A program made the position numbers and the translations under genes. 64,000 nucleotides of DNA from Bdellovibrio svalbardensis (GTDB lineage Bacteria > Bdellovibrionota > Bdellovibrionia > Bdellovibrionales > Bdellovibrionaceae), in the NCBI RefSeq assembly GCF_029531655.1, contig NZ_JANRMI010000005.1, positions 186,001 through 250,000 on the forward strand, in the 5' to 3' direction. The notes beneath the pieces were generated by a model, which was not told where the DNA came from, ran no database searches, and saw nothing but the letters and a program-made list of their open reading frames with translations. Positions 52,698-61,565 of this stretch are shown here, one piece after another (the first letter of the stretch is position 1; every line of letters starts with the position of its first letter).

Positions 52698-53063
52698 ATG
52701 ACATTAGAATTTTACAAAATCCTTCACCTCGCAGGCCTGATCTGTTTGTTCTTCGGATTCGGAGGCCTTTTGGTTGCCTCTTACTCTGGGGTGACTCTCA
52801 GACCACCTGCTCGCATCATGAGCTTCGCCACTCACGGCATCGGTCTTTTGTTCCTGCTTGTCGGCGGCTTCGGCATGCTTGCTAAAATGGGCATCATGGC
52901 CAATATGCCTGGCTGGGTTGTCGCTAAAATCATCATCTGGATGTTGATGGGCGTTGGGATCTCTCTTGTAAAAAGAAAAGGTCACATCGGTTGGCCTGTT
53001 GCAATTCTTTTGCTTGTTCTTGGTACGACAGCTGCAGTTCTTGGGATCAACAAACCGTTCTAG
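52698..53063 (+). CDS. Small integral membrane protein, four TM segments
   Basis: 121 residues with hydrophobic segments at about 9-29, 42-62, 72-90 and 96-114, separated by short basic loops (RPPAR, KRKGH). The layout resembles SirB-type and other small four-helix proteins, but no motif settles it. GGAG precedes the ATG and the gene begins 9 nt after lpxD. Terminator after it. Confidence 0.6.
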   Translation: MTLEFYKILHLAGLICLFFGFGGLLVASYSGVTLRPPARIMSFATHGIGLLFLLVGGFGMLAKMGIMANMPGWVVAKIIIWMLMGVGISLVKRKGHIGWPVAILLLVLGTTAAVLGINKPF

Positions 53064-53087
53064 TTCAAGAAACTTGCACTAACGGCA

Positions 53088-53125
53088 AATAAAAAACCCG
53101 CCTTTAAAAGCGGGTTTTTTATTTT
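53088..53125. terminator. Bidirectional terminator
   Basis: AAAAAACCCGC, loop CTTTAAAA, GCGGGTTTTTT with extended A/T-rich flanks. It lies between convergent genes. Confidence 0.92.
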
Positions 53126-53137
53126 AACGGCTCACTT

Positions 53138-54085
53138 TTAAATGCTGCCTTTGCAGTATCGATACTCTTGCATCAAGGCCCGGGTCTTTTTCGCGCCCTT
53201 GATATCGCCGCCTCTTTTTTTATTATAATCATCGTTTCTGAGCGGCCCCCAATAAGTCCCTTTTTCTCCCTTGGACGTTGGCGTCATCAAAGTGTCACGG
53301 CTGTCCAACTCACTCGCTAACAGGTCCACCGCACAAGTAATATTCTGATAGGGATTATGCAGATCTGTGGCCTTAGAGCAAACACGGGATTCCAACTGAA
53401 ACAACCCTACGGCCGTTCCATTAGGAGCATTGGGATTATCATTGGTAGGCCTACAGCTGGATTCAGAAGAGGCCATGGACATCATCGCCCAAACCCAGAA
53501 GAGATCTCTTTGCCCTTTGTTCATCTTGGGATAATTGGGACACCACTTTGTAATGTCATCAGGGACGTTTTTACCAAATGATTTGGATTTATCCTTAATG
53601 AGTTGCAAAGCCCAAGACCCCCATGAACCCATCTTTCCTTCGGCATTCATAAAGTGATCACAGCCCTCAGCAAATTTTGCCATTGCATCTTTACCAACAG
53701 TTTTTGAAAGCTCCTGATCTAAATCCTTTTCATAGATATAACCCTCAGCCTCACGGGCCTTCCATGCGACATCCATAACGGATTCTGCCGCTTTCTTTGC
53801 GGGTTTTTCAGCCCCAGCCATAGGCTCAGAAGTTTGAAATTGAAAAAGGGGACAAGATTGAATCAGCTTGCTCAGCAACTTGGATTTAGAAGCTTCCTCT
53901 TTCGCCGACTGCTTTGCCGCATTGGCCGCAGCCGCTTGAGCCTTCGCAAAATTAGCCGAGGTCGCCCGAATCTGATTAACAAAGGCATCGTATGCCGTTG
54001 TATCGATGGTTGTACTTACCTGAGCTCCCGCCAAACTGGGTCCCAAGAAAGAGCAAATAAGAGCGAGTAAACAACAAAACTTCAT
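53138..54085 (-). CDS. Exported lysozyme/transglycosylase-like (SLT fold) protein
   Basis: From the ATG at 54085 the product has 315 residues with signal MKFCCLLALICSFLGPSLAGA. A helical Ala-rich region precedes the C-terminal catalytic-like segment. There MMSMASSESSCRPT holds a candidate catalytic Glu, AVGLFQLES matches the G-L-x-Q motif of soluble lytic transglycosylases, and NPYQNITCAVDLLASEL matches the N-P-x-x-N-I-x-x-G helix. Cysteines in these motifs likely form disulfides. The predicted role is peptidoglycan cleavage or remodelling in the periplasm, of self or prey. A start at 54151 is possible. Confidence 0.7.
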   Translation of the reverse strand: MKFCCLLALICSFLGPSLAGAQVSTTIDTTAYDAFVNQIRATSANFAKAQAAAANAAKQSAKEEASKSKLLSKLIQSCPLFQFQTSEPMAGAEKPAKKAAESVMDVAWKAREAEGYIYEKDLDQELSKTVGKDAMAKFAEGCDHFMNAEGKMGSWGSWALQLIKDKSKSFGKNVPDDITKWCPNYPKMNKGQRDLFWVWAMMSMASSESSCRPTNDNPNAPNGTAVGLFQLESRVCSKATDLHNPYQNITCAVDLLASELDSRDTLMTPTSKGEKGTYWGPLRNDDYNKKRGGDIKGAKKTRALMQEYRYCKGSI

Positions 54086-54316
54086 ATAGAAGCTTATCGG
54101 GCACCCCTGTAAATTCTGTAAGGCCTTCCCTCTCAAAACAGGCTCATTCATTGCTTAGGCATGCGAACTGGACCCGACCAATGAACAGCCTAAAATCCTT
54201 TGCCAGTCCAGCTCTTATGGAACATACAAAGCCAGCACATGGAACAATCTTACTCATATTCACTGCGACTAACTGGTGACACGGAACATGTATTCAATGA
54301 TTGTTCACAATTAGAT

Positions 54317-55168
54317 ATGGAACACAGACCAAACTATCGTAACTTTATTATCAGCGAACTCGAACGTCGGCAGAAAAAAAATCCTGCCTACTCACTGCGC
54401 GCTTTCGCCCGTGATTTGGGAATCCCCTGCTCAAGATTGAGTGAGATCATCAATCGCAAAATGGGACTTTCTCAAGCCCGCGCGGCTAATCTCGCCGAGA
54501 AGCTCAGTCTTTCACCTACGGAAAAAGAGTACTTCCTCGATCTCGCCTTGAGTGAGCACGCCCGCAGTCCAGTCGTCAAAGAGATGGCAACAAATCGAAT
54601 TAAGGCCCGTGAGTCCATCACCACGCAAATGGGTGAAGATGAATTCTCTATCGTGTCTGACTGGTACCATCTGGCTATTATTGAATACTTCCAGCTTCCA
54701 AGTTCTGTTCATACGATTGAAGCCGTTGCCAAACATTTTGGCTTAAAAACGGATGAAGTTGAAAAAGCAATCGAGCGGCTCGAAAAGGTTCAAATGCTTC
54801 TCAAGAAAGAGGATCGCTGGGAAATTCCCTCTGAAAATCGTGCAGCGACATTCCGTTCAGATTATAAGGCGGTCCATAATTTCTATGACCAACTTGCCAG
54901 CAAAGGTCGCAACAAGGTCGGAGCCGCGGGAAAACATCAATGGGATCTGTCCGCCAGCTTTATTCCGATCAAAAAAGAAAATAGCAAAAAAATGCTCGAA
55001 AAAATTCGCCAGTTCCGCCGGGAGCTTTTGGCCGAGGCCAGCTCGGATGCAGACCGTGACACAATTTACTGCCTCACTCTGCAATTCTTTAATTTGACTG
55101 AGCTGGAGGCGAATAGTTTATCTGAGCTGGCAGAAAATAGCTTACCCCAACTGGAAAAGAACACTTAA
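54317..55168 (+). CDS. TIGR02147-family putative regulator
   Basis: From the ATG at 54317 (MEHRPNYRNFIISELERRQK) the protein has 283 residues. The N-terminal helix-turn-helix is typical of the family (YSLRAFARDLGIPCSRLSEIINRKMGLS). The middle and C-terminal helical region (DUF4423) includes the SDWYHLAIIEYFQLP motif, and the ending is S/T and E-rich. This family is greatly expanded in Bdellovibrio and Fibrobacter; targets are unknown. In-frame upstream starts at 54200 (TTG) and 54239 (ATG) would add sequence not seen in the family. Confidence 0.85.
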   Translation: MEHRPNYRNFIISELERRQKKNPAYSLRAFARDLGIPCSRLSEIINRKMGLSQARAANLAEKLSLSPTEKEYFLDLALSEHARSPVVKEMATNRIKARESITTQMGEDEFSIVSDWYHLAIIEYFQLPSSVHTIEAVAKHFGLKTDEVEKAIERLEKVQMLLKKEDRWEIPSENRAATFRSDYKAVHNFYDQLASKGRNKVGAAGKHQWDLSASFIPIKKENSKKMLEKIRQFRRELLAEASSDADRDTIYCLTLQFFNLTELEANSLSELAENSLPQLEKNT

Positions 55169-55182
55169 CCAGAACTGAAATG

Positions 55183-55213
55183 AAAAAGCCCTCTATCAAG
55201 AGGGCTTTTTTTT
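55183..55213 (+). terminator. Rho-independent terminator
   Basis: AAAAAGCCCTCT, loop ATCA, AGAGGGCTTTTTTTT. The T-run runs up to and touches the stop codon of the convergent gene. Confidence 0.9.
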
Positions 55214-55604
55214 ATTCGTGAGGTAAAGCGCAGGACACTTTGTAAGTGCCGTCTGAAATGCTGACGGAATTGACGTCTTTCGCGGCGAACTCAGAGGAGA
55301 TCTCTTTCTCTCCCACTTTTAAGTTCTGCAAAACCAGAAAAGCATCCAAAGTCTTAGAGGACTCATCATCCTCAATTAAAAATTGATATTGAATCAACGT
55401 CTCGCCATCATTCCATACAACTTGAGTAAAACGACCCAAATGATCTTCAATAGATAGGGTCATCAACTTGATGTCGTTCTCTTGCTGAAGAACTTGCTCC
55501 CCTTTAGACAGAGTGCAGGAAGCAGTCGAATAAGAAGTCACCTGCTTTGCATAACCAAAGCTCACACAAGGTAACATCGCCAAAACTAAAATTATTTTCT
55601 TCAC
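55212..55604 (-). CDS. Small exported protein, unknown function
   Basis: I use the GTG at 55604, which follows a G-rich ribosome site (GGGGGAG) closely and gives a signal peptide KKIILVLAMLPCVSFGYA; 130 residues. The mature chain is beta-rich with two cysteines (ASCTLSKG and VSCALPHE), likely a disulfide. No family recognised. A longer frame starting at 55670 would bury the signal peptide. Confidence 0.6.
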   Translation of the reverse strand: MKKIILVLAMLPCVSFGYAKQVTSYSTASCTLSKGEQVLQQENDIKLMTLSIEDHLGRFTQVVWNDGETLIQYQFLIEDDESSKTLDAFLVLQNLKVGEKEISSEFAAKDVNSVSISDGTYKVSCALPHE

Positions 55605-55673
55605 AACTCCCCCTCTGCTTAAAAAGCCAAGGCTACGCTCAAACCCTGGCTTTAATTTCTTTGCCTGCAATAT

Positions 55674-56798
55674 TTAGAACATTGAGTATTTCAAGAAACG
55701 GCACTCGATATTGCCATTGAATACGAAATGCTTACGAGTAGATTTTAATTTTAAGTCTGCAATCAATTCTTTGTTTCCAGAAAGAATCCAAGCATCCCAG
55801 CCTTTGAATCTGTGTTTCAATGTGAAGCCCAAATCGCGGTAAACGTCGCGAAGATTGTCTTCATCACCGATACGCGCGCCGTAAGGAGGATTGATCACAA
55901 TCAAACCCTTCTCAACAGGTGGCTCCACAGTCGCAACAGATTCCTTCTTGAACTCGATCACTTGGTCTACACCCGCGCGCTTGGCATTGTCTTTAGCGCT
56001 TTTCAAAACGCGGTTGTCGATATCGTAACCATAGAACATGAACGGAAGTTCTTCTTTTTCAGCGTCCATCGCTTCTTGAACCAGATTGTCCCAAGTTTCT
56101 TGTTCGTAGCTGAGCCAGCTCATAAAGCCAAATCTCTTACGGTGAATACCAGGCGCCACGTTCATCGCCATCATTGCCGCTTCAATCAAGAATGTTCCGG
56201 AACCGCACATAAAGTCGATGATAGGAGATTGTCCATCCCACTCAGAAAGCTTGATCAAACCTGCTGCCAGGTTTTCCTTCAAAGGAGCTTCGCCGGTTTC
56301 TCTGCGGTAACCACGCATGAACAAAGAATCACCTGTTGTGTCCACAGCCACGTTGAATTGATTCTTCACCGCACGAACGTGAATACGCAATGCTGGTTGT
56401 TCATTGTCCACGTCAGGACGAACGCCAAATTTATCGCGGAACTGATCCACGATAGCGTCTTTGATCTTCATCGCCACGAAACGTTGATCGCGCATTTTTG
56501 AATCGCGAATCGTTACGTCGATAGAGATCGTTTGAGTTGGTTTGATATATTTTGTGAAATCATGACGAAGAATTTGTGTGTACAATTCTTCTGGCTGATA
56601 AGCGGTGAAATCCAAAATGGGTTTCAAGATACGGCTTGCCAAGCGGGAGTGAAGATTCGCTTTATAGCAACCTTCCCAGTTGGACTCGAAATAGACTCCA
56701 CCTTGGGTTTTTTCAAGGATCTTTAGTCCGAGGTCTTTGAGTTCTGTTTCGAGGGGATCTACGAGGCCTTTAGCAGTAGAGGCGAAAAATTCAGGCAT
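55674..56798 (-). CDS. THUMP-domain rRNA guanine-N2 methyltransferase (RlmL/RlmKL N-part-like)
   Basis: From the ATG at 56798 this is 374 residues. The N-terminal THUMP domain (about 1-160) begins MPEFFASTAKGLVDPLETEL. The UPF0020 methyltransferase domain has FMCGSGTFLIEAA (motif I) and INPPYGAR (motif IV, NPPY). E. coli RlmKL methylates G2445 and G2069 of 23S rRNA; this protein corresponds to the L part alone. Cytosolic. It follows the ETF-QO gene by 51 nt on the same strand. Confidence 0.88.
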   Translation of the reverse strand: MPEFFASTAKGLVDPLETELKDLGLKILEKTQGGVYFESNWEGCYKANLHSRLASRILKPILDFTAYQPEELYTQILRHDFTKYIKPTQTISIDVTIRDSKMRDQRFVAMKIKDAIVDQFRDKFGVRPDVDNEQPALRIHVRAVKNQFNVAVDTTGDSLFMRGYRRETGEAPLKENLAAGLIKLSEWDGQSPIIDFMCGSGTFLIEAAMMAMNVAPGIHRKRFGFMSWLSYEQETWDNLVQEAMDAEKEELPFMFYGYDIDNRVLKSAKDNAKRAGVDQVIEFKKESVATVEPPVEKGLIVINPPYGARIGDEDNLRDVYRDLGFTLKHRFKGWDAWILSGNKELIADLKLKSTRKHFVFNGNIECRFLKYSMF

Positions 56799-56849
56799 GG
56801 GGGCTTTCCTTTCTTGTTGAAGAAAGCCCCATCCCAAGCGCAGGGCTTC

Positions 56850-58583
56850 CTATACTTCGCGATATTGAGGACCACCGCCCCCTTCAGGGACTGTCCATTC
56901 AATATTTTCGAATGGGCACTTAATATCACAAGTCTTACAGTGAATACAGTTCGTATAGTTGATTTGTAGGTCTTTCTTACCTGGCTCTTTTGTAGACGGT
57001 ACCATTTCGTATACAGAGGCCGGGCAGAAGTGATTACACGGTGATTTGTAATTAGGCTCACATACGCTACGGCAGATATCCCCATCCTTCAGGATCAAAT
57101 GGTTCGGAGAATCCTCGTCATGCATAGTGCCTGTCAAATAGACGCTGGAAAGCTTATCAAAGAAGAGCTGCCCGTCCGGCTTAGGAAGCGAGCTCAATTG
57201 CTCGTCAAAGCCATTAGGCCCCCATACGTCGACAACCTTCTCCGTCGTCTCAGCGTCCCCGTGAGCGATTGGCATTGGATCTTGAAGGCCACGCCCCCCA
57301 GTCATCTCTTGAAGAGCCAACATAGGCATAGAAGCAACGATACCCTTGCTCAACGCCTGATGGAAGTTACGAACCTTGTAAAGTTCGTTCTTCACATAGC
57401 TGCCATGGATACGGGTTTCGTAGCCCTTCGTGATTTCTTCAGTGAACTCCGCCCCTTTGGTCAAACCTTCCATGACAGTGTCAGCCGCCTGCATACCGGA
57501 CTTCATCGCTAGATGAATACCTTTAAGCTTTTGCACGTCCACCATGCTGGCAGAGTCACCACAGACCATGAAACCATCGCCGTAAAGTTTCGGCATAGAA
57601 TACCAGCCACCTGCAGGCAAAGTCTTACCGCCATAAGCGATCACTTTACCGCCTTTGAGCATATTCTTAAGGAACGGATGAGTTTTCAATTTTTGCAATT
57701 CACGGTGTGGATCCAAAAGAGGATCCTCTGTATCGAGGTAAGCCACAAGGCCCAAGATGATTTTATCGCCCGGGATTGTGTAAATGAAAGTACCACCGAT
57801 AGATTTAGAAAGCGGGAAACCCATTGTATGGATCACTTGACCAGCTTCCACCGTACCATGAGGCATCTGAATGATCTCTTTCACGCCTTCTTCAAAAACC
57901 TCTTTGTTTTTGCCAGCGCGAAGATTCAATTTCTCAGAAACTTTCTTGAACAAAGAACCACGAGTTCCTTCAGCAAAAATAGTAACTTTTGATTTTAGGA
58001 TCAAACCAGGCTCAAAGTTTGCTTTTGGGTTGCCGTTCTTATCACGACCTTTATCGCCCGTGCGAACACCGACAATTTTATTTCCTTCATACAAGGCTTC
58101 AACAGCAGCAAAACCAGGGAAGATGTTAATCCCCTTCTCTTCACATTTAGTCGCCAACCAGCGATTCAATTTGCTGATAGAAGTAATGTAGTTTCCTTCG
58201 TTATGAAACGGAGGAGGCGTCACCGGAAGCTTGAAAGAGAAATCAGATCCCAAATAGTAAACTGCATCTTTTTTCACTTCAGTATCAAGAGGAGCCCCTT
58301 CTTCTTTGAAGTTAGGAATCAACTCACGCAATGCTGTCGGATTAAGAACCGCACCGGACAAACTGTGTGCACCCACTTCAGAAGCTTTTTCAAGCACCAC
58401 AATCATTTGCTCAGGAATCTGTTCACCTTGTTTTTTACCAGAAGCGACATCTTCGTTATGTTTTGAAATTTGATTTTGCAAATGCAGGGCACAAGACAGA
58501 CCAGCGGACCCACCGCCCACGATAAGGACATCGACGTCCATCGTTTCACGAGTCACACCTTCAGGAAGTTGATCATAAGACAT
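56850..58583 (-). CDS. Electron transfer flavoprotein-ubiquinone oxidoreductase
   Basis: 577 residues. FAD-binding VDVLIVGGGSAGLSCALHL at about 28-46, ETF-QO core (GAVLNPTAL, AEGTRGSL, CGDSASMVD), and a C-terminal 4Fe-4S segment with CIHCKTCDIKCP. It passes electrons from reduced ETF, from acyl-CoA and other dehydrogenases, to the membrane quinone pool. Length and motifs match the full family. ETF alpha and beta genes are not in the window. Confidence 0.95.
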   Translation of the reverse strand: MSYDQLPEGVTRETMDVDVLIVGGGSAGLSCALHLQNQISKHNEDVASGKKQGEQIPEQMIVVLEKASEVGAHSLSGAVLNPTALRELIPNFKEEGAPLDTEVKKDAVYYLGSDFSFKLPVTPPPFHNEGNYITSISKLNRWLATKCEEKGINIFPGFAAVEALYEGNKIVGVRTGDKGRDKNGNPKANFEPGLILKSKVTIFAEGTRGSLFKKVSEKLNLRAGKNKEVFEEGVKEIIQMPHGTVEAGQVIHTMGFPLSKSIGGTFIYTIPGDKIILGLVAYLDTEDPLLDPHRELQKLKTHPFLKNMLKGGKVIAYGGKTLPAGGWYSMPKLYGDGFMVCGDSASMVDVQKLKGIHLAMKSGMQAADTVMEGLTKGAEFTEEITKGYETRIHGSYVKNELYKVRNFHQALSKGIVASMPMLALQEMTGGRGLQDPMPIAHGDAETTEKVVDVWGPNGFDEQLSSLPKPDGQLFFDKLSSVYLTGTMHDEDSPNHLILKDGDICRSVCEPNYKSPCNHFCPASVYEMVPSTKEPGKKDLQINYTNCIHCKTCDIKCPFENIEWTVPEGGGGPQYREV

Positions 58584-58633
58584 TGAGTGGTTCTCCTACT
58601 AACTAACTTTTTCTATTAAACTTTTTAAACTAA

Positions 58634-58885
58634 TTACTCTTCAGCAGGCTCTTCGTTTTTAACTTCAGCCTGTGGGGCGAGCTTTCTTGCCGGGGTTGAG
58701 ATTTGACTTTGAACTTTCAAATCGCCCTCGTCACGTCCACCCGGGTATTCACGCTTCTTGGCCGCCTTGGCAATTTCCGCTTCCTTCGCTTCGTCGTATT
58801 GACTCCCCGCTAGAACCTCGTCTGCTGCAATGGCCGCAAATCCTGTAAAAGATAGCACAAGCATAACTAAGAAAATTCGAATCAT
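58634..58885 (-). CDS. Small exported charged protein, unknown function
   Basis: 83 residues: signal peptide (MIRIFLVMLVLSFTGFAAIA), then a highly charged chain with EAKEAEIAKAAKKREYPGGRDEGD and an acidic end. It looks largely helical or disordered. The promoter side contains three CCCGCT-[AG]-GG repeats spaced 24-25 nt (58899-58956), hinting at specific regulation. No family recognised. Confidence 0.55.
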   Translation of the reverse strand: MIRIFLVMLVLSFTGFAAIAADEVLAGSQYDEAKEAEIAKAAKKREYPGGRDEGDLKVQSQISTPARKLAPQAEVKNEEPAEE

Positions 58886-58898
58886 AAATTCTCCAAAA

Positions 58899-58956
58899 CC
58901 CGCTAGGAACTATTCAGATAATTCCCGCTGGGCTTATCCCAATAATTCCCGCTGGG
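58899..58956. repeat. Three direct repeats (CCCGCTRGG) in the promoter region of the small exported protein
   Basis: CCCGCTAGG at 58899-58907, CCCGCTGGG at 58924-58932 and at 58948-58956. The last two are embedded in identical 15-mers ATAATTCCCGCTGGG. Spacing of 24-25 nt is close to 2.3-2.4 helical turns. The repeats end about 14-70 nt before the ATG at 58885 (minus strand), a typical position for regulator sites. Confidence 0.55.
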
Positions 58957-59010
58957 AATATAAAAACCAAATGAGAATGTGTCATTGAAATAGTGCAGAA
59001 ATTTTAGCTT

Positions 59011-59853
59011 TTAAGCAACTGGAAGACGGCGATGAAACTTCATCGGAATCTGGCGACGAACGCTGTCAATACGCTCCCGCGAAAGCTTAGCTACAGTGAA
59101 GCCAACCGCTCTTTTTGCGACCTGCCCGACAATAGTCCCCCAAGGATCCACAATAAGAGAGTGACCGTGAGTTTCCCGCACCCCACTCTTAACACTTTGA
59201 TGAATCCCACCCTGAGCGCTAGCCAGCAAATAAGACTGACTCTCAATAGCGCGAGCACGCAATAAGACCTCCCAGTGAGCCTCCCCCGTTTTAACAAGGA
59301 ACGCTGCTGGCACTAAAATCAAGTCCACTTCTTTGCGAGCATATTGCGAAAACAACTCTGCGAAACGAATGTCATAGCAAATCGCTTCACCAATTCGCCA
59401 GCCATCCACCTCGATAATATTTGGCTTCTGCCCATGACGAAATACATCAGACTCACGGATCGGCTTTTGCCCTTCCAGTTGAATATCGAACAAATGCATC
59501 TTCTGATAGGTCGGAGTCACCTCACCTTGTGGCGAGATCAATACCGAAGAGTTGTAAAGATGCCCTTCGACATACATAGGCACAGAGCCCAAGTGAATAT
59601 AGGTGTCGTATTTTTTGGCCTGCTCAGACAGACGAGCAAATGCGTAGTGAGACAGAGTGAATCCTTGGATGCTCTCTCCCTCAACAACTCTCATGTACAA
59701 ACAATTTTCGGGGAACCCTACAAGTCTGACTTTGTCTTCGGGTTTTTGAGATTTAAAGATATCTTCCAACAAGGCTTCAATCTGCATCAGGTTGGCATCG
59801 ACATCATCGATTGAAGTCATTTGCGCTGCCGCAACCACCAACTCTGAACTCAT
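59011..59853 (-). CDS. Carbon-nitrogen hydrolase (nitrilase superfamily, Nit/omega-amidase-like)
   Basis: 280 residues. Catalytic triad visible: E49 in GFPEN, K118 in TYQKMHLFD, C159 in EAICYDIRF. These hydrolases cleave non-peptide C-N bonds; the KMHLFDI and CYDIRF motifs are those of Nit-type enzymes (deaminated glutathione amidase or omega-amidase). Cytosolic. Monocistronic. Confidence 0.9.
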   Translation of the reverse strand: MSSELVVAAAQMTSIDDVDANLMQIEALLEDIFKSQKPEDKVRLVGFPENCLYMRVVEGESIQGFTLSHYAFARLSEQAKKYDTYIHLGSVPMYVEGHLYNSSVLISPQGEVTPTYQKMHLFDIQLEGQKPIRESDVFRHGQKPNIIEVDGWRIGEAICYDIRFAELFSQYARKEVDLILVPAAFLVKTGEAHWEVLLRARAIESQSYLLASAQGGIHQSVKSGVRETHGHSLIVDPWGTIVGQVAKRAVGFTVAKLSRERIDSVRRQIPMKFHRRLPVA

Positions 59854-59881
59854 AAAAACTCCTGTTAAATCAGAGTGCAGA

Positions 59882-60229
59882 TTACTCCGCTTCAGGAGCT
59901 ATCATGGACGTGCGAGCTTCTTTAACTTCGCGACAATTCCATTTTGCATCCTCAAGAGTTTTTCTGACACCCGCAACAAACTCTTCACACGAATTATGAT
60001 TCTGACTAGAACCAATCGTTTGATCAACACCACTTTTAGTATAGACCGCCTTGCAGCGCTGGTCTGACAAGGTTTCGATACGCAGAGTTCTTACAGATTT
60101 ATTGTGTTTACAGAGGACGAGTGCCTCACCGATTTCAGCGGATGCTAAGGACGAAAAAAAAAGCACTGACAACGCTGCTGCGCTCAGTGCTTTTATACTT
60201 TTATCTACAGAGATTTGGTCTCTTTTCAA
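59882..60229 (-). CDS. Small exported protein, unknown function
   Basis: The best start is the TTG at 60229, with AAGGAG 5 nt upstream, giving 115 residues with a long signal peptide (basic start, then ALSAAALSVLFFSSLASA). The mature part has cysteines at VLCKH, QRCKA, SCEEF and NCREV, four in total, likely two disulfides. Unknown family. A GTG at 60250 would add seven residues and has no better ribosome site. Confidence 0.6.
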   Translation of the reverse strand: MKRDQISVDKSIKALSAAALSVLFFSSLASAEIGEALVLCKHNKSVRTLRIETLSDQRCKAVYTKSGVDQTIGSSQNHNSCEEFVAGVRKTLEDAKWNCREVKEARTSMIAPEAE

Positions 60230-60393
60230 AGCTGCTCCTTTGAGTCTCACGCTAACTATTTAGTTAGACTCGTCAAGTTGGGGTCTATGCAAGTGCATAA
60301 ACCTCACTTTGATTTTAAACAGCAATATTTGAGACTAAAACGAAGAGATCAAACTCGAGACCAAATTTAGACTTTATCTTAGGAAGATATTGC

Positions 60394-60657
60394 CTACGCG
60401 GACTTTTGTTTGGTTGCTTTTTTAGAAGTCTTTTTGTCTTTAGATGCAGCAGCTTCAACCAATTTCACATTTGAATAGTCGATGAAGCCTTCTTTTTTCA
60501 AAAGACCGTCTTTTTTATCGTAGTGTGTTTGAACTTTCACACCTTGAACCAAGACTTTCATGTTTGCAGCATCTACAGCCAAAACAGTGCCTTTTTTGCC
60601 TTTATCAGAGCCAGTAATAACTTGGACTGTTGCGCCCTTTTTGATTTTCAATTTCAT
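60394..60657 (-). CDS. rplX: Ribosomal protein uL24 (L24)
   Basis: 87 residues: KOW motif at the start (KKGATVQVITGSDKGKKGTVLAVD), followed by the L24 pattern (VLVQGVKVQTHYD, GFIDYSNVKLVE) and a Lys-rich tail. It is shorter than the E. coli L24 (104). It is an early assembly protein of the 50S subunit. rplX normally lies in the spc ribosomal operon; here it follows rpmB by 11 nt. Confidence 0.8.
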   Translation of the reverse strand: MKLKIKKGATVQVITGSDKGKKGTVLAVDAANMKVLVQGVKVQTHYDKKDGLLKKEGFIDYSNVKLVEAAASKDKKTSKKATKQKSA

Positions 60658-60668
60658 GTGAAAGCCTC

Positions 60669-60956
60669 TTACTTCTTAGTGCTGATTTTCTTTTTGATTC
60701 TAGTTTTAACAGCCAAAGCTCTTTTAGAAAGCTTTGAATCATCCGCATTAAGGATGAAAGCGTCAAAACCACCAATATGCTCCATATCGCGAAGTGCGCT
60801 AGTTGCAATTGACAATCTAACCATAGAGTTCAAAGCACGGCTAAATATGCGTTTCTTTTGAACATTTGGTTGAGCTGTTGATTTAGTTTTAATGTTGGAG
60901 TGAGACACCAAGTTTTTAACAACAGGGCCTTTTCCAGTAATTTCACATTTGCTCAT
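60669..60956 (-). CDS. rpmB: Ribosomal protein bL28
   Basis: 95 residues with the bL28 hallmarks: SKCEITGKGPVVKNLVSHSNIKTK at the N-terminus, and SALRDMEHIGGFDAFI toward the end. Component of the large ribosomal subunit. First gene of the rpmB-rplX pair, divergent from rpsR. Confidence 0.92.
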   Translation of the reverse strand: MSKCEITGKGPVVKNLVSHSNIKTKSTAQPNVQKKRIFSRALNSMVRLSIATSALRDMEHIGGFDAFILNADDSKLSKRALAVKTRIKKKISTKK

Positions 60957-61194
60957 TCTAAGCTCCTCTGGCTTCTTCGTCTTATATGTCTATATCTACG
61001 GCGAACCTTCCGGTTCTGGACACAAGTCTGGGTGACCCGTCTTTAAAGCCTTAGGCATTACCTAAGCCTCAAAATCAATATGGACGCCGCAAACAAGAAA
61101 CAACCATATAAAGTAAAAAGACACTTGATGGCAACCTTTTTTTCTTGTACACACAATAACTCGCTAACCATTAGGAAATCAAAAAGAGGATAGA
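60957..61194. promoter_or_regulatory. Divergent region between rpmB and rpsR with a possible leader hairpin
   Basis: 238 bases without genes. CTTAGG and CCTAAG near 61051-61070 can pair around CATTA-type sequence, forming a small hairpin. Promoters for both ribosomal genes must lie here, but no -10/-35 pair stands out strongly. Confidence 0.3.
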
Positions 61195-61464
61195 ATGAAA
61201 AAAACTACTCGTAGCAAATACAGACAAGAATTCTCAGGCGACCACGTATTCGATTACAAAGATCCAGCATCTTTGACTCGTTTTATCGGCGATGGTGGCA
61301 AAATCACTCCTTCTAGAATCTCTAAGCTATCAGTTGCTCAACAAAAACGTGTTGCAGCTGCAGTTAAGAAAGCTCGTAACCTAGCTTTGCTACCTTCTGG
61401 TACTGACGCTTACGACACTTTCAGCAGAGCAGAAGCTATTTCTCCAGTTCCTTTCGAGATCTAA
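61195..61464 (+). CDS. rpsR: Ribosomal protein bS18
   Basis: 89 residues. Matches bS18: FDYKDPASLTRFIGDGGKITPSRIS and VAAAVKKARNLALLP. Small-subunit protein near S6. It is alone here, apart from rpsF and rplI with which it often clusters. Highly biased codon use; good ribosome site (AAGAGGA). Confidence 0.94.
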   Translation: MKKTTRSKYRQEFSGDHVFDYKDPASLTRFIGDGGKITPSRISKLSVAQQKRVAAAVKKARNLALLPSGTDAYDTFSRAEAISPVPFEI

Positions 61465-61503
61465 GAAGATCTGAACTGAATAGGATTTCCTGGGGAAAGC
61501 TAA

Positions 61504-61534
61504 AGAAAAAGCCGGTCATTGACCGGCTTTTTTT
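61504..61534 (+). terminator. Rho-independent terminator of rpsR
   Basis: AAAAAGCCGGTC, loop ATT, GACCGGC then TTTTTTT. Confidence 0.93.
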
Positions 61535-61565
61535 CGTTTAACGCCCTTAATTTCTCAAAAACTAC

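Noticed and set aside
55812-56501. A 229-codon plus-strand frame opposite the RlmL-like methyltransferase
   Set aside because: The minus frame has THUMP and NPPY motifs; the plus frame is a shadow.
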